This document shows positions 37,767-45,947 of a DNA stretch of 64,000 nucleotides, one piece after another. The notes under the pieces were generated by a model. The model was not told the origin of the DNA and searched no databases. It saw nothing but the letters and a program-made list of their open reading frames with translations. The position numbers and the translations under genes were made by a program. The stretch is from assembly GCF_049257235.1 (NCBI RefSeq), contig NZ_JBMMUF010000007.1, forward strand, positions 62,001-126,000. Direction: 5' to 3'. This stretch comes from Pseudoalteromonas sp049257235 (GTDB lineage: Bacteria > Pseudomonadota > Gammaproteobacteria > Enterobacterales > Alteromonadaceae). How positions within the stretch are numbered: position 1 is the first letter of the stretch; every line of letters begins with the position of its first letter.

Positions 37767-38459
37767 CTAAAATTCAAATTCTAACGCTAAGCGGAAGCTA
37801 TGATCTTTACCGCCATGCCCTACTTCACTAATGAATCCAGCTTCCCACTTGAGTTGGTGCTGACCATCGTAGCGGTGCAAGCCAATAAACCCAGGGCCAA
37901 CACCCAAAAAATCCTCCCCTGCATACACCTCAATAGCGGGCTGAAACGCACTACGCAATCGGTAGCGGTATTGCGCTCGAAACTCAGTTTCCCATTCGCT
38001 CTCGATGTCACTGCCCCATTCATACACTGCGAACGCATTGAGAGTAAGGCTCGTTTTAGTAAATTCTTTCTCGAACAGTAGACCTGAGGTAATTTCGTAG
38101 CTATCTAACTGGTGTTGCTTTTCAACTTCGAACAACGCCCCCCAATCAGCCCAATAGCGCCCTTGCTCAGAGATCTGCCAACGCAACTCTGCCTCATACG
38201 CAGACAAGCCAAAATCGCCGTTGTCGTCACGCTCACCAACACCGTAAAGCTCAAGGCTCAGTGTTTCAGTAATAGCCCCTCCCACACCAAAGCGTTGTGC
38301 GAGGATATTGCCGTTATCGGTTTGCCTCGAAACCAAACGCCATTCCACCTCTTTTTCGTAGGGCATGACATAAGGATGGTATACTTTATCGACAACCATA
38401 CCATCAGCCCATGCTATGGTGCTTATTAGCATCGTCGTCAAACACATTACCCGTCTCAT
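37767..38459 (-). CDS. Exported beta-rich protein, last gene of the ten-gene operon
   Basis: 230 residues from ATG 38459: AAGGAG lies 6 nt upstream and the start overlaps the preceding stop as ATGA. A Sec signal (MRRVMCLTTMLISTIAWA) is followed by alternating beta strands (VEWRLVSRQTDNGNILAQRFGVGGAITETLSLELYG ... FRLALEFEF) ending in an aromatic residue. This suggests a small outer-membrane barrel, with the C-terminal Phe needed for Bam-dependent insertion. No named family is recognised. Cotranscription places it with the two-component system and the cupredoxin. Confidence 0.65.
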   Translation of the reverse strand: MRRVMCLTTMLISTIAWADGMVVDKVYHPYVMPYEKEVEWRLVSRQTDNGNILAQRFGVGGAITETLSLELYGVGERDDNGDFGLSAYEAELRWQISEQGRYWADWGALFEVEKQHQLDSYEITSGLLFEKEFTKTSLTLNAFAVYEWGSDIESEWETEFRAQYRYRLRSAFQPAIEVYAGEDFLGVGPGFIGLHRYDGQHQLKWEAGFISEVGHGGKDHSFRLALEFEF

Positions 38460-39172
38460 ACACATCTCCTTCGCCATGCGAACACGCCGACCAAGCTACA
38501 CAGTGTCGTTGCGTACACTGCACCTGATAACAGGCTCGGCGTTGCTTCATAACCCAACACGACTTTGGCCAAGCGCCCAACAACACTTTGCTCTTGCAAC
38601 AAAAAGCGCAGATCAGTAAACGCAGCAGGCATTGTAAATAACCCTGCACCCGCAGCAATATCTAGCATGGCAACCATGCTCCCAGCGATGTGCATACCGA
38701 ACAAAATCACGACTCCCAAAGGGCCATAACGTGTATTAAGCCACTGTAAAAAGAACCACAGCAACACAGCAAAACTGACAACAATGCCAATGCCAAGAAA
38801 CAACCCAAGTCCACGTGATGCATCAAAATCTCCTTGCAGCAACCATGGAATATAATGGCTGCTATACAAACTCAATGCGCTGCTCAGCAACACCACAAAG
38901 GGTAACCAATGCTGTATCGCCAATCCCACTAACGCGCTTAGCGCAATCACCAGTAGCAATACAATTTGCGAGTATTCAAAGCCTAAAAAGCCAAACCATT
39001 GGCTTATCTGTTCCATTGTAAAAATATAAATAAAACAAGGGAGTAATAGTGCTGCAATCACCCAAGGCAAGGCTTTTTTAGTGAATGAGCAGGTGCACAA
39101 CGTACTTGCAAATACCACCAGCACCGCCAAAGGCAATAATTGATTAATAGTCACTAGCAAACTATTGATCAT
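38456..39172 (-). CDS. Seven-helix membrane protein, possibly FTR1-like
   Basis: 238 residues, about seven hydrophobic helices. The cupredoxin-plus-membrane-protein arrangement resembles FTR1/EfeU-type iron uptake gene pairs, but the RExxE iron motif of FTR1 is not visible, so transport of iron is unproven. It overlaps the cupredoxin gene by 11 nt and the next gene by 4 nt. An electron-transfer or metal-related membrane role is a guess from context. Confidence 0.5.
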   Translation of the reverse strand: MINSLLVTINQLLPLAVLVVFASTLCTCSFTKKALPWVIAALLLPCFIYIFTMEQISQWFGFLGFEYSQIVLLLVIALSALVGLAIQHWLPFVVLLSSALSLYSSHYIPWLLQGDFDASRGLGLFLGIGIVVSFAVLLWFFLQWLNTRYGPLGVVILFGMHIAGSMVAMLDIAAGAGLFTMPAAFTDLRFLLQEQSVVGRLAKVVLGYEATPSLLSGAVYATTLCSLVGVFAWRRRCV

Positions 39173-39509
39173 CAGTGCTCTCCTTGTTCATAGGTAGAGC
39201 GATAATCACACCTCGGGCAGTATCTGGCGCAAACTCGCCAAAAAAAGAATACTCACCAGGTGCTAACGGGCCGATGTAAATAACGTTGATGCGATGCGGA
39301 AATAGCACTTTTTCTCTATTGAGATCAAAGCTGTCAAACTCTTCAGGCTCTGAGTCAAGGTTGCGAATAAGCAATCGCACTTTCTCATCACTTGGTACCT
39401 GCAAGCGCGCTGGATAAAACAGATGATCCTTGAGGGTAAGCTCAAATTCCTGTAGTTGCGCCTGCGCAGACACACTAATAAACAGCAATAAACCAATCAA
39501 TCGCTGCAT
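39162..39509 (-). CDS. Periplasmic cupredoxin-like protein
   Basis: 115 residues with a Sec signal (MQRLIGLLLFISVSAQA). The mature part, FELTLKDHLFYPARLQVPSDEKVRLLIRNLDSEPEEFDSFDL ... GPLAPGEYSFFGEF, is the cupredoxin_1 fold found in EfeO-like and FTR1-linked proteins. The usual Cys/Met/His type-1 copper set is not obvious, so it may bind another metal or none. The start overlaps the end of the histidine kinase gene by 13 nt. Confidence 0.75.
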   Translation of the reverse strand: MQRLIGLLLFISVSAQAQLQEFELTLKDHLFYPARLQVPSDEKVRLLIRNLDSEPEEFDSFDLNREKVLFPHRINVIYIGPLAPGEYSFFGEFAPDTARGVIIALPMNKESTDDQ

Positions 39510-40789
39510 AGCGTCTCCCGCGTTGCATTCAAGCGCACCACGACCTCAAGGCCTTGCCACTGACTCTCTTGCAGTTGCACGTCACCACGGTATAAACCAA
39601 CTACGTGCTGCACAATCGCCATACCTAATCCGGCTCCCGGGATATGCGTAGGGTGGGAGTCGCCGCCGACACGGAAAAAGCGATCAAAAATACGCTCTCT
39701 CAGCTCCTGTGCAATACCCGGACCTGAGTCAGCAATCTTGAAGATCACTTGAGTGCCCTCATCAGCCAAATAAATCGCAATCTTGCCGTCTTTTGGCGTG
39801 TATTTAACGGCGTTACTTATGAGGTTTTTTATCATGACATGTAAGGTAAACGGTTCACCGTCTATGTCTTGGCATTGCCCATGCAGGCTTATGTCCAAGT
39901 TTTTTTCTTCAATCTGCTCATACAACTGGGCAATAATTTCTTGGCAAATCACACTGAGCGACAACTTTGTGAGTTTATCTTGCCACTGTTTTGATGATGT
40001 TCTACCCAGTGCCAACATTTGCTCTACCATGTGATTGAGTCTATCGACGCTGATATTGATTGCTTTGGCGTCTTCATCGTCGTAGCGCTGTAACAGGTTA
40101 TGCAGGCTTATTTTCATCGCACTCAATGGCGTTCGTAACTCATGAGCTGCATCACTAGCAAAGTAACGCTCGCGTAAATAGGCTTGCTCTGTTCGACGCA
40201 ACAGCGCATTGAGGGTTGCGACCACAGGTTTGATTTCGTGTTCAGAAGGCGTGGTGTGTAACATGGAAAAGTCATTTGCTGCTTTGCCCTTGAGCTCACG
40301 CGACAGTATGGTCAAAGGCGCTAAAGCACGCTTAACCACAAGGCTAATAAATACGGCTAAAATAGCAATTCCCACCAACATGGGCGCCATCAGCGCGACA
40401 ATTAATTGCTCAGACAACGCGAAGCGCTGTGCAATAGGCTCACCAAGCACAGTACATAACCGCTGCTGGCAAAACATAGCAATACGCAATCGCTGGCCTT
40501 GGCTATTAATTGTTTGCAATTGCTGTTCAGGCACGTGATTTATGAGGGAAACGTCACCTGCGACAAGCACTCCATCTTGCCACTTTTGCCACGGAGCATT
40601 GACAACTGTAGACATCTGCTGTGGATCAGTGGCACTGAGTAACTGAGTACGTTCGAGTAAGTGCTGATCAAACAGTGCGTCAGCGCTTTCAAGGCTGCGC
40701 TGATAACCTTGTATCAGCGCCAAAAACAGGATCAAGACCAGCATAGATATCAATAACAAAACCAACTTGATCCTGATGCTCACGTTCAA
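39497..40789 (-). CDS. QseC/PmrB-type sensor histidine kinase
   Basis: 430 residues. Membrane helices lie near residues 10-28 and 137-160, bounding a periplasmic sensor loop of about 110 residues (which has two Cys near CQQRLC). A HAMP linker follows, then the HisKA box FASDAAHELRTPLSAMKISLH (phosphorylated His near residue 224) and the HATPase_c motifs NLISNAVKYTP, ADSGPGIA, GAGLGMAIVQ. It phosphorylates the adjacent response regulator, whose gene it overlaps by 4 nt. The signal is unknown; the cupredoxin downstream suggests metal or redox. Confidence 0.9.
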   Translation of the reverse strand: MNVSIRIKLVLLLISMLVLILFLALIQGYQRSLESADALFDQHLLERTQLLSATDPQQMSTVVNAPWQKWQDGVLVAGDVSLINHVPEQQLQTINSQGQRLRIAMFCQQRLCTVLGEPIAQRFALSEQLIVALMAPMLVGIAILAVFISLVVKRALAPLTILSRELKGKAANDFSMLHTTPSEHEIKPVVATLNALLRRTEQAYLRERYFASDAAHELRTPLSAMKISLHNLLQRYDDEDAKAINISVDRLNHMVEQMLALGRTSSKQWQDKLTKLSLSVICQEIIAQLYEQIEEKNLDISLHGQCQDIDGEPFTLHVMIKNLISNAVKYTPKDGKIAIYLADEGTQVIFKIADSGPGIAQELRERIFDRFFRVGGDSHPTHIPGAGLGMAIVQHVVGLYRGDVQLQESQWQGLEVVVRLNATRETLCSD

Positions 40790-41454
40790 CTCTCCTGCAC
40801 TCTATTGAGTACATAGCCAATCCCGCGCAGGGTTTTGATGGTGCCATCAGGTAGCTTTTTACGCAGATGATGAATGTGAACTTCTATGGCGTTTGAGCCG
40901 AGTTCTTCCCCCCACTGATACAACTTTTGTTCAAGTTGCTCTTTTGATTGAACCCGGCCTTGGTTTTCCATCAGCGCTTTGAGCAACATATACTCCTTAC
41001 GCGGCAAGGTTAGGGCTTGAGCGTTAATCTGAACGTCGTGAGCGGCTAAATCCATCACAATAGGTCCGCATTCAAGGGTGCTTGATACCACACCGGTGAC
41101 ACGCCGACCCAATACCCGCAACCGCGCCAATAACTCATCGACTTCAAAGGGTTTCACAAGGTAATCATCCGCCCCCAAATCAAGCCCTTTGATTTTATCG
41201 TCCAACGAGTCGCGTGCTGTCAGAATAAGCACTGGCAGTGGCTTTCTACGCTTTTTAATGTCACTGAGCAGGCTCAAACCATCGCCATCAGGCAAGCCTA
41301 AATCAAGGATCAGTAAATCTACCTCATCATTGGCCACAAAAGATCTGGCGTCAGTCAGGCACATGACCGACTCAACCGCATATCCCTCGTGAGACAGTGT
41401 GCGAGTGAGCCCTTGATTGACCTGAAGGTCGTCTTCAACTAACAACAGCCGCAA
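40786..41454 (-). CDS. QseB/PmrA-type OmpR-family response regulator
   Basis: 222 residues. Receiver domain 1-115: acidic pocket EDD (8-10), phosphoacceptor DLLILDLGLPDGDG near residue 51, and KPFE switch Lys near 101. Winged-helix DNA-binding domain 125-218: TLPRKEYMLLKALMENQG, then SNAIEVHIHHLRKKL near 190, the recognition-helix sequence of the QseB/PmrA/BasR branch. That branch binds CTTAA-type repeats 11 bp apart, and three such repeats stand upstream of this operon, so autoregulation is likely. Start ATG 41454. Confidence 0.92.
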   Translation of the reverse strand: MRLLLVEDDLQVNQGLTRTLSHEGYAVESVMCLTDARSFVANDEVDLLILDLGLPDGDGLSLLSDIKKRRKPLPVLILTARDSLDDKIKGLDLGADDYLVKPFEVDELLARLRVLGRRVTGVVSSTLECGPIVMDLAAHDVQINAQALTLPRKEYMLLKALMENQGRVQSKEQLEQKLYQWGEELGSNAIEVHIHHLRKKLPDGTIKTLRGIGYVLNRVQES

Positions 41455-41466
41455 TGGCGAACTCCT

Positions 41467-42111
41467 TTATTTGCGGCGCAACTTGCGCTCCACTTTTGCT
41501 AATAAGACATCCACTTCTTCATGGCGATATTTATCTGCCAAAGGTCTATCAACTCGCGGTTGTGCAGCTTGCGCTTTGAGTAAATGCATTTTCGCTTTTT
41601 TGTAGTCTCTTTCATCATAGAGGAACTGGGCATAAAAGTAATTAATATCAATGCCATCGGGGTTAATTTCCAATGATTTATCAAACAGCTTCTGCGCCTC
41701 TTTATCACTGCCAAAACCAATTGGCCAACCGGGGACTTGTGCATAGAGTGTACCCAAGCTGGTATATGCTGAGCCTTGTAGCGCATTACCGTCAATAGCG
41801 ATGGCTTTTTCAAAGTCTTTCTTTGCTTCTTTAGCTAAACCCAGTGCACCTAGCCCTCCTTTTGCTCCAGCATAGCTTGAATGAATAATCCCCGCCCAAA
41901 TGTAACCCTCGGCCAATTCTGGGTGCGATTGCGCATAGGTGTTCGCGTCTTGAGCCAGTTGCTCAAATGCTTTTTCCTGATCTTTACCCTCAATCTCATA
42001 ATTTACGTGGGCCCACTGGCGCATAATATTGGCTAAGTCGGCATCCACTTCAGCGCTCACGCTGTGTGACATCAGCGCAGCAAAAAATAGACTCGCGATT
42101 ACAGGTTTCAT
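41467..42111 (-). CDS. Periplasmic TPR protein
   Basis: 214 residues: Sec signal MKPVIASLFFAALMSHSVSA, then TPR-type helical hairpins (AEGYIWAGIIHSSYAGAKGG, DFEKAIAIDGNALQGSAYTSLGTLYAQ, DINYFYAQFLYDERDYKKAKMHLLKA). The family (TPR proteins with a Gly-rich GAKGGLGALGLA turn) occurs in marine gammaproteobacteria, role unknown. It lies between the SDR gene (4-nt gap) and the response regulator gene, and is likely cotranscribed. Confidence 0.75.
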   Translation of the reverse strand: MKPVIASLFFAALMSHSVSAEVDADLANIMRQWAHVNYEIEGKDQEKAFEQLAQDANTYAQSHPELAEGYIWAGIIHSSYAGAKGGLGALGLAKEAKKDFEKAIAIDGNALQGSAYTSLGTLYAQVPGWPIGFGSDKEAQKLFDKSLEINPDGIDINYFYAQFLYDERDYKKAKMHLLKAQAAQPRVDRPLADKYRHEEVDVLLAKVERKLRRK

Positions 42112-42114
42112 ATC

Positions 42115-42900
42115 TCACCTCATGTACTGTTTGATGGTTGATAATTGTTTTGCTAATGCGTTGTCGACCACCTTTGGCCACAGCGCGTTGATCTTGGCAA
42201 AAAATGATTCTTTCGCACCGACGCTGCGACGCCGTTCTGTTGAATCAAGCAGATGCATAAATTCTTTAGCAACATATTCAGGTGTGTCCATGGCATTTCC
42301 GAGCGCTTTATTAAGCGCTGTTACCTTGTCTGAATTAATGGCTGTTTGTGTAGCGCGTGGCGCAAAGTATTTCACTTGCACGGATGTGTCGCTAAGCTCG
42401 CGCGCCAATGCCTCACTAAATCCGCGCAGTGCGAACTTGCTGGCACAATAGTGCGCTTGCATGGGGTAGCCAATGGCACCAAATGATGAGCCTACATTGA
42501 CAATAACGCCGTTATTTTGCGCCAATATTGGCAACAACCCTTGGCTTAACAACATGGGTGCGCGAATATTGACTGCGAGCGTGGCATCAAGCTCCTCCCG
42601 ACTCAGACTCGTAAACGGTACCATGGCATTCACACCCGCATTGTTGACCAGTAAATCGCACCGCCCAATGTCATGAATCAGCTCAATAACACGCGACATA
42701 TCAGCGTCATTAGCTAAATCTACCTGCAGAGCAATGTGGAATGACTGCTCAGCACTGGGGAGTTCGCGTTGCAATGCGTGCAATGCATCAACGTCTCTTC
42801 CGAGTAGCACTAGGCGATAACTTCGACTCGCTAACTGCCTGGCGATGTGCGCGCCGATACCGCCACTGGCTCCACTGAGCACAGCAATCGGGGCGCTCAT
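42115..42900 (-). CDS. Short-chain dehydrogenase/reductase
   Basis: 261 residues, classical SDR: cofactor loop SGASGGIG (residues 9-16), LLVNNAGV near 85, catalytic Ser in NVGSSFGA near 140 and YCASK (Tyr-x-x-x-Lys) near 153. The Arg at the GRDVDAL loop favours NADPH. It reduces or oxidises a carbonyl in a product made by the two upstream enzymes, by inference. Its start overlaps the end of the upstream iron-enzyme gene by 4 nt. Confidence 0.9.
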   Translation of the reverse strand: MSAPIAVLSGASGGIGAHIARQLASRSYRLVLLGRDVDALHALQRELPSAEQSFHIALQVDLANDADMSRVIELIHDIGRCDLLVNNAGVNAMVPFTSLSREELDATLAVNIRAPMLLSQGLLPILAQNNGVIVNVGSSFGAIGYPMQAHYCASKFALRGFSEALARELSDTSVQVKYFAPRATQTAINSDKVTALNKALGNAMDTPEYVAKEFMHLLDSTERRRSVGAKESFFAKINALWPKVVDNALAKQLSTIKQYMR

Positions 42901-43586
42901 GATGCCTCCTGAGCCAGAGGCATGGTGTTAATGCCATGCTCGGCGCTCAAGGTATGAAAGATGTCGCCGTACAATCGATAGAAACGTTTTGCAGCATGCA
43001 CGATTACCGCTTGGTCGTGTGCACTGGTAATTTGATTCATCAAGCCTTCGAAAAACTTCACATGCTCTTGGTCAAGAGCGCCGTGGGACGTAAGGTAGGT
43101 AAATGCTTTTTTGGGTAATCCAAGCTGCTCACGAATGTGCCCCGCGGCGTTATCAGCCAAGGCGATAGATGTCCCCTCTAGCACATGCACCATACCGAAA
43201 AAGGCCAAAGGTGATACCCGGGCAATACTGTCGTAGGCATAGCTGACCATCAACTCTGTTGCAAAACTTGGCGCGCTATTGCGCACCTGCTCTTTGTCGT
43301 AACCACAGGCGGCTATATCATTTAAAATCCACTCTTGGTGGCCTAACTCTTCTTCAATATATTCAGCAATGGCGTTGCGTAGCCATTCTTGCTCAGAATC
43401 AATACGCGCACCGCACGCCATCAACAGTGGTACAGTGTGTTTAACGTGATGGTACGCCTGCTGCAAAAACGCCACATACAAGTCCGTGCTCACCTCACCT
43501 GCAAGCGCTTTTTTTATAACATCTGCGCTCAGCAAATACTGGCGTTCTTGTTGGGTTTGTTCGCATAGTTGTGCAAAGAAAGACAT
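42897..43586 (-). CDS. Heme-oxygenase-like iron enzyme (TenA/PqqC fold, HDO-like)
   Basis: 229 residues, all-helical TenA/PqqC fold. Candidate metal ligands stand where heme-oxygenase-like diiron oxidases place them: E79/E80 and H83 (EEELGH), E137 (VLEG), and D172 with H175 (LDQEH), plus H46/H47 in helix 2. Members of this group (UndA, BesC, SznF) use O2 to cleave or desaturate small acids or amines. Being between an AMP-forming ligase and an SDR, it may oxidise a fatty acyl substrate. It is not a thiaminase: no thi genes are near. Substrate unknown. Confidence 0.75.
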   Translation of the reverse strand: MSFFAQLCEQTQQERQYLLSADVIKKALAGEVSTDLYVAFLQQAYHHVKHTVPLLMACGARIDSEQEWLRNAIAEYIEEELGHQEWILNDIAACGYDKEQVRNSAPSFATELMVSYAYDSIARVSPLAFFGMVHVLEGTSIALADNAAGHIREQLGLPKKAFTYLTSHGALDQEHVKFFEGLMNQITSAHDQAVIVHAAKRFYRLYGDIFHTLSAEHGINTMPLAQEAS

Positions 43587-43588
43587 AA

Positions 43589-45040
43589 TTACAACTCCTG
43601 AAATAACTGAGAAATTTGATCCGCAAAGCCATGGTTAATGGCATCACGTTTAGGGCGCTGATTCGCACTTAAATAATCCTGTGCAATTGACAATGGCGCG
43701 CTTAAACGCATGAAGTTTGCAATCTGGGCATAACAAGGCAACTGAGTGTTAGTGGCATTCACCACTGCCTGTAATTGCTCATCACTTAGGTTTGGATGAC
43801 AATAAATTAGCGCACACAAATTGGCCTCTCCCTCCCCAACGACAACTGCCTGAGAAAGAGCACTATTGCTCAATAACAGAGACTCTGGCCATTCCGGTGA
43901 AACATTGCGTCCATTGCTTAGAATAATTTGGTTTTTTATGCGCCCACGAATGTGCAATTCGCCGTTTTCAAGGCTGACGCGATCGCCTGTCTGATAACCA
44001 CCATTGTCAACGTGCTGTGATTGTGCCGCATCCCCTAAGTAGCCAAGAAATTTAGGGGATTTAATGACTAATTCGTCATCAACAATTTCATACTCAACAT
44101 GATCCAGAGGAGTGCCAACGCTTGCGATATCATTGCTTGAGCTATCAGCTAAACTGACCACTGAGCCTGCTTCAGAAAGCCCATACCCTTGATAGACTGG
44201 CAGGCCTAATGCACGAGCGCGCACAATCAGCTCAGGCGCAACTTTGGCACCGCCCACGGCAATAAATTGCAATGAACTTGGTGGCTGCCAGCCAGACTCA
44301 CAGGCAAGTACCAACCCCTTTAGCAGCTCGGGGACTAAAATAAGTGTATTGGATTGCACTGTGGTGACTGTTGCCAATAGCTTGTGTGGTTCTGTTAGCG
44401 CGGTGCCATCAAAGCCCAAACTTGCAAGACTCGGGACATGAACAGTGCCACCTGCGAGCATCGGTGCGTAGACACCCGCAACGTTTTCCAACAACACAGC
44501 CAAAGGCAGTAGGCATAAATGCACAGGGTTAGTTTGTCCACAACGTGTCACTAAACTCGCTGCCACTTGCAATAGCTGCTGTGCACTCAAACACACCCCT
44601 TTTGGATGCCCTGTGGAGCCCGAGGTAAAGGTAATTTTTTGAGTACCCTGTGCAAATGAAGCTCTTGGGTTCTCTGGGTCATACTCAAGCACCTCAATAG
44701 CCAAGCGCTGCTGCCCAATCTGCCATAGGTGATCTGCGGGATTATGATCATCGAGGGTACGGATCAGTAACCCGGGTTGCGCCTTTTGCAACGCATGTTG
44801 ACGTTGCTGCGTGGAAAAAAAGTGTGGCAAGGGGATACTCACAATACCTGCTTGCATCAAAGCAAAATCCGCAACGAGCCACGCGATACTATTGTCTAGC
44901 TCCAGCGCCACACAGCGCGGATTGATGTGGCGTAAATGCGTTGCTAAACGCTCAACCTCTTGCCAGAAAATTGCGGCATTCATGTGCTCGGTGTCATCAA
45001 TAACATTGCCATGCCAAGCATTAATCAATTGCGACATCAT
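43589..45040 (-). CDS. AMP-forming acyl-CoA/acyl-acid ligase
   Basis: 483 residues of the ANL superfamily: the P-loop ITFTSGSTGHPKGVCLS (near residue 135), the adenylation motif GYGLSEAGS near 287, the hinge YQTGDR near 346 and a C-terminal catalytic Lys in NQRPKRDAIN. It adenylates a carboxylic acid and probably transfers it to CoA or another thiol. It lacks a carrier protein domain. Its ATG overlaps the stop of the thermostable hemolysin gene (ATGA), so the two are translated together. Confidence 0.88.
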   Translation of the reverse strand: MMSQLINAWHGNVIDDTEHMNAAIFWQEVERLATHLRHINPRCVALELDNSIAWLVADFALMQAGIVSIPLPHFFSTQQRQHALQKAQPGLLIRTLDDHNPADHLWQIGQQRLAIEVLEYDPENPRASFAQGTQKITFTSGSTGHPKGVCLSAQQLLQVAASLVTRCGQTNPVHLCLLPLAVLLENVAGVYAPMLAGGTVHVPSLASLGFDGTALTEPHKLLATVTTVQSNTLILVPELLKGLVLACESGWQPPSSLQFIAVGGAKVAPELIVRARALGLPVYQGYGLSEAGSVVSLADSSSNDIASVGTPLDHVEYEIVDDELVIKSPKFLGYLGDAAQSQHVDNGGYQTGDRVSLENGELHIRGRIKNQIILSNGRNVSPEWPESLLLSNSALSQAVVVGEGEANLCALIYCHPNLSDEQLQAVVNATNTQLPCYAQIANFMRLSAPLSIAQDYLSANQRPKRDAINHGFADQISQLFQEL

Positions 45041-45723
45041 AAGCGTGCAACTTCTTTGCTTAGGTTGATGATGTCTTGAGCATAAGCATTGGCAAAGAAA
45101 GACAAGGTATCGACCTTATCGACATGACGCGATACCTGCTCAACATCCACGACACACACCACGGGGGTGTGCGCGTAGTAACTGCCCCAACTTGAGCTTG
45201 CACCTTGCAAACGCTCTGGTTTTGCTGCTTCTAGCTCGGTGAAATGAGCACCAACACGGCTCAGTAAAGTGCGAATATGGCCAGTGGCACAAAATACCAA
45301 TTTCTTTTTATTTGCCTCATGTAATGCCTTAGCAAGCACAACGAAATGGGCCAAAGTCGCTTGGGAGTGAGTCGAGACTAAATTACCCAGCTCAACACAT
45401 TGCGCAGCATTACAACCCCACTGTTCGAGATAAGCTGATAGAGGTTGGCTGAGGTATTGGCTTAAAAATAATGGGCCAGCTGCACTGCGCAAGCCAAAGC
45501 AACAGTAGCGTTGTTCAGAGTAACCAAGGCAGGCCAATAACGGCATAAACTCGTTTACTTCGGCATCATAGTGTTTTGCAAAGCCCGCTTTGATGCGAAT
45601 GGCCAGTTGATTGTGAACATGGCTATTTGTTGCAGCCACAAAATAGCCAGCCCCTACATGTTCCTCAACAGCTCCATGCTCGATGTGCGCTATCGCAGTG
45701 CTATTCACCAATACTGATCCCAT
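45037..45723 (-). CDS. Thermostable-hemolysin-family protein
   Basis: 228 residues of the T_hemolysin family, named from Vibrio delta-VPH. Motifs: SHVHNQLAIRIKAGFAKHYDAEVNEFMPLLACLG near residues 34-67, CFGLRSAAGPLFLSQYL near 75, and VELGNLVSTHSQATLAHFVVL near 110, followed by CATGHIRTLLSRVGAHFTEL. The fold is thought to be related to the GNAT/autoinducer-synthase superfamily, so it may be an acyltransferase rather than a lysin. First gene of the ten-gene operon, directly behind the response-regulator boxes. Confidence 0.82.
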   Translation of the reverse strand: MGSVLVNSTAIAHIEHGAVEEHVGAGYFVAATNSHVHNQLAIRIKAGFAKHYDAEVNEFMPLLACLGYSEQRYCCFGLRSAAGPLFLSQYLSQPLSAYLEQWGCNAAQCVELGNLVSTHSQATLAHFVVLAKALHEANKKKLVFCATGHIRTLLSRVGAHFTELEAAKPERLQGASSSWGSYYAHTPVVCVVDVEQVSRHVDKVDTLSFFANAYAQDIINLSKEVARL

Positions 45724-45771
45724 AACAAAGACTCTTAAAACTGGTCGATGGGATCACATTAGATTTCGAAA

Positions 45772-45804
45772 CTTAAGAAAGTCTTAAGAAAGTCTTAAGA
45801 AACG
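45772..45804 (-). promoter_or_regulatory. Three 11-bp-spaced CTTAAG boxes (QseB/PmrA-type operator)
   Basis: CTTAAGAAAGT occurs at 45772-45782 and 45783-45793 and, ending in ACG, at 45794-45804. The 11-bp period and CTTAA core match the binding sites of the PmrA/QseB branch of OmpR-family regulators. The boxes start 49 nt before the first gene; a possible -10 (TAATGT, minus strand) follows. The divergent lipoprotein gene starts 144 nt away on the other side. Confidence 0.75.
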
Positions 45805-45947
45805 CAAAAAGTGAAAAATAATTTTCCACTTGTTAAAGCACACCGGACCCCAAAAACGGTATAAAAGTTAAATAACCCAATTGTTTTTAGTAATTGAGTT
45901 TGGTATTTTCAAACGGCTAATAACTATACAAAAATAAAGGGATCTTT

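Noticed and set aside
38456..39172. Firm call as FTR1 iron permease
   Set aside because: The RExxE iron motif is not visible, so it was kept as a membrane protein with only a possible FTR1 link.
42897..43586. TenA thiaminase or transcriptional regulator label
   Set aside because: No thiamin genes nearby, and the acidic/His ligands fit an iron oxidase better; TenA regulators are a legacy misnomer.
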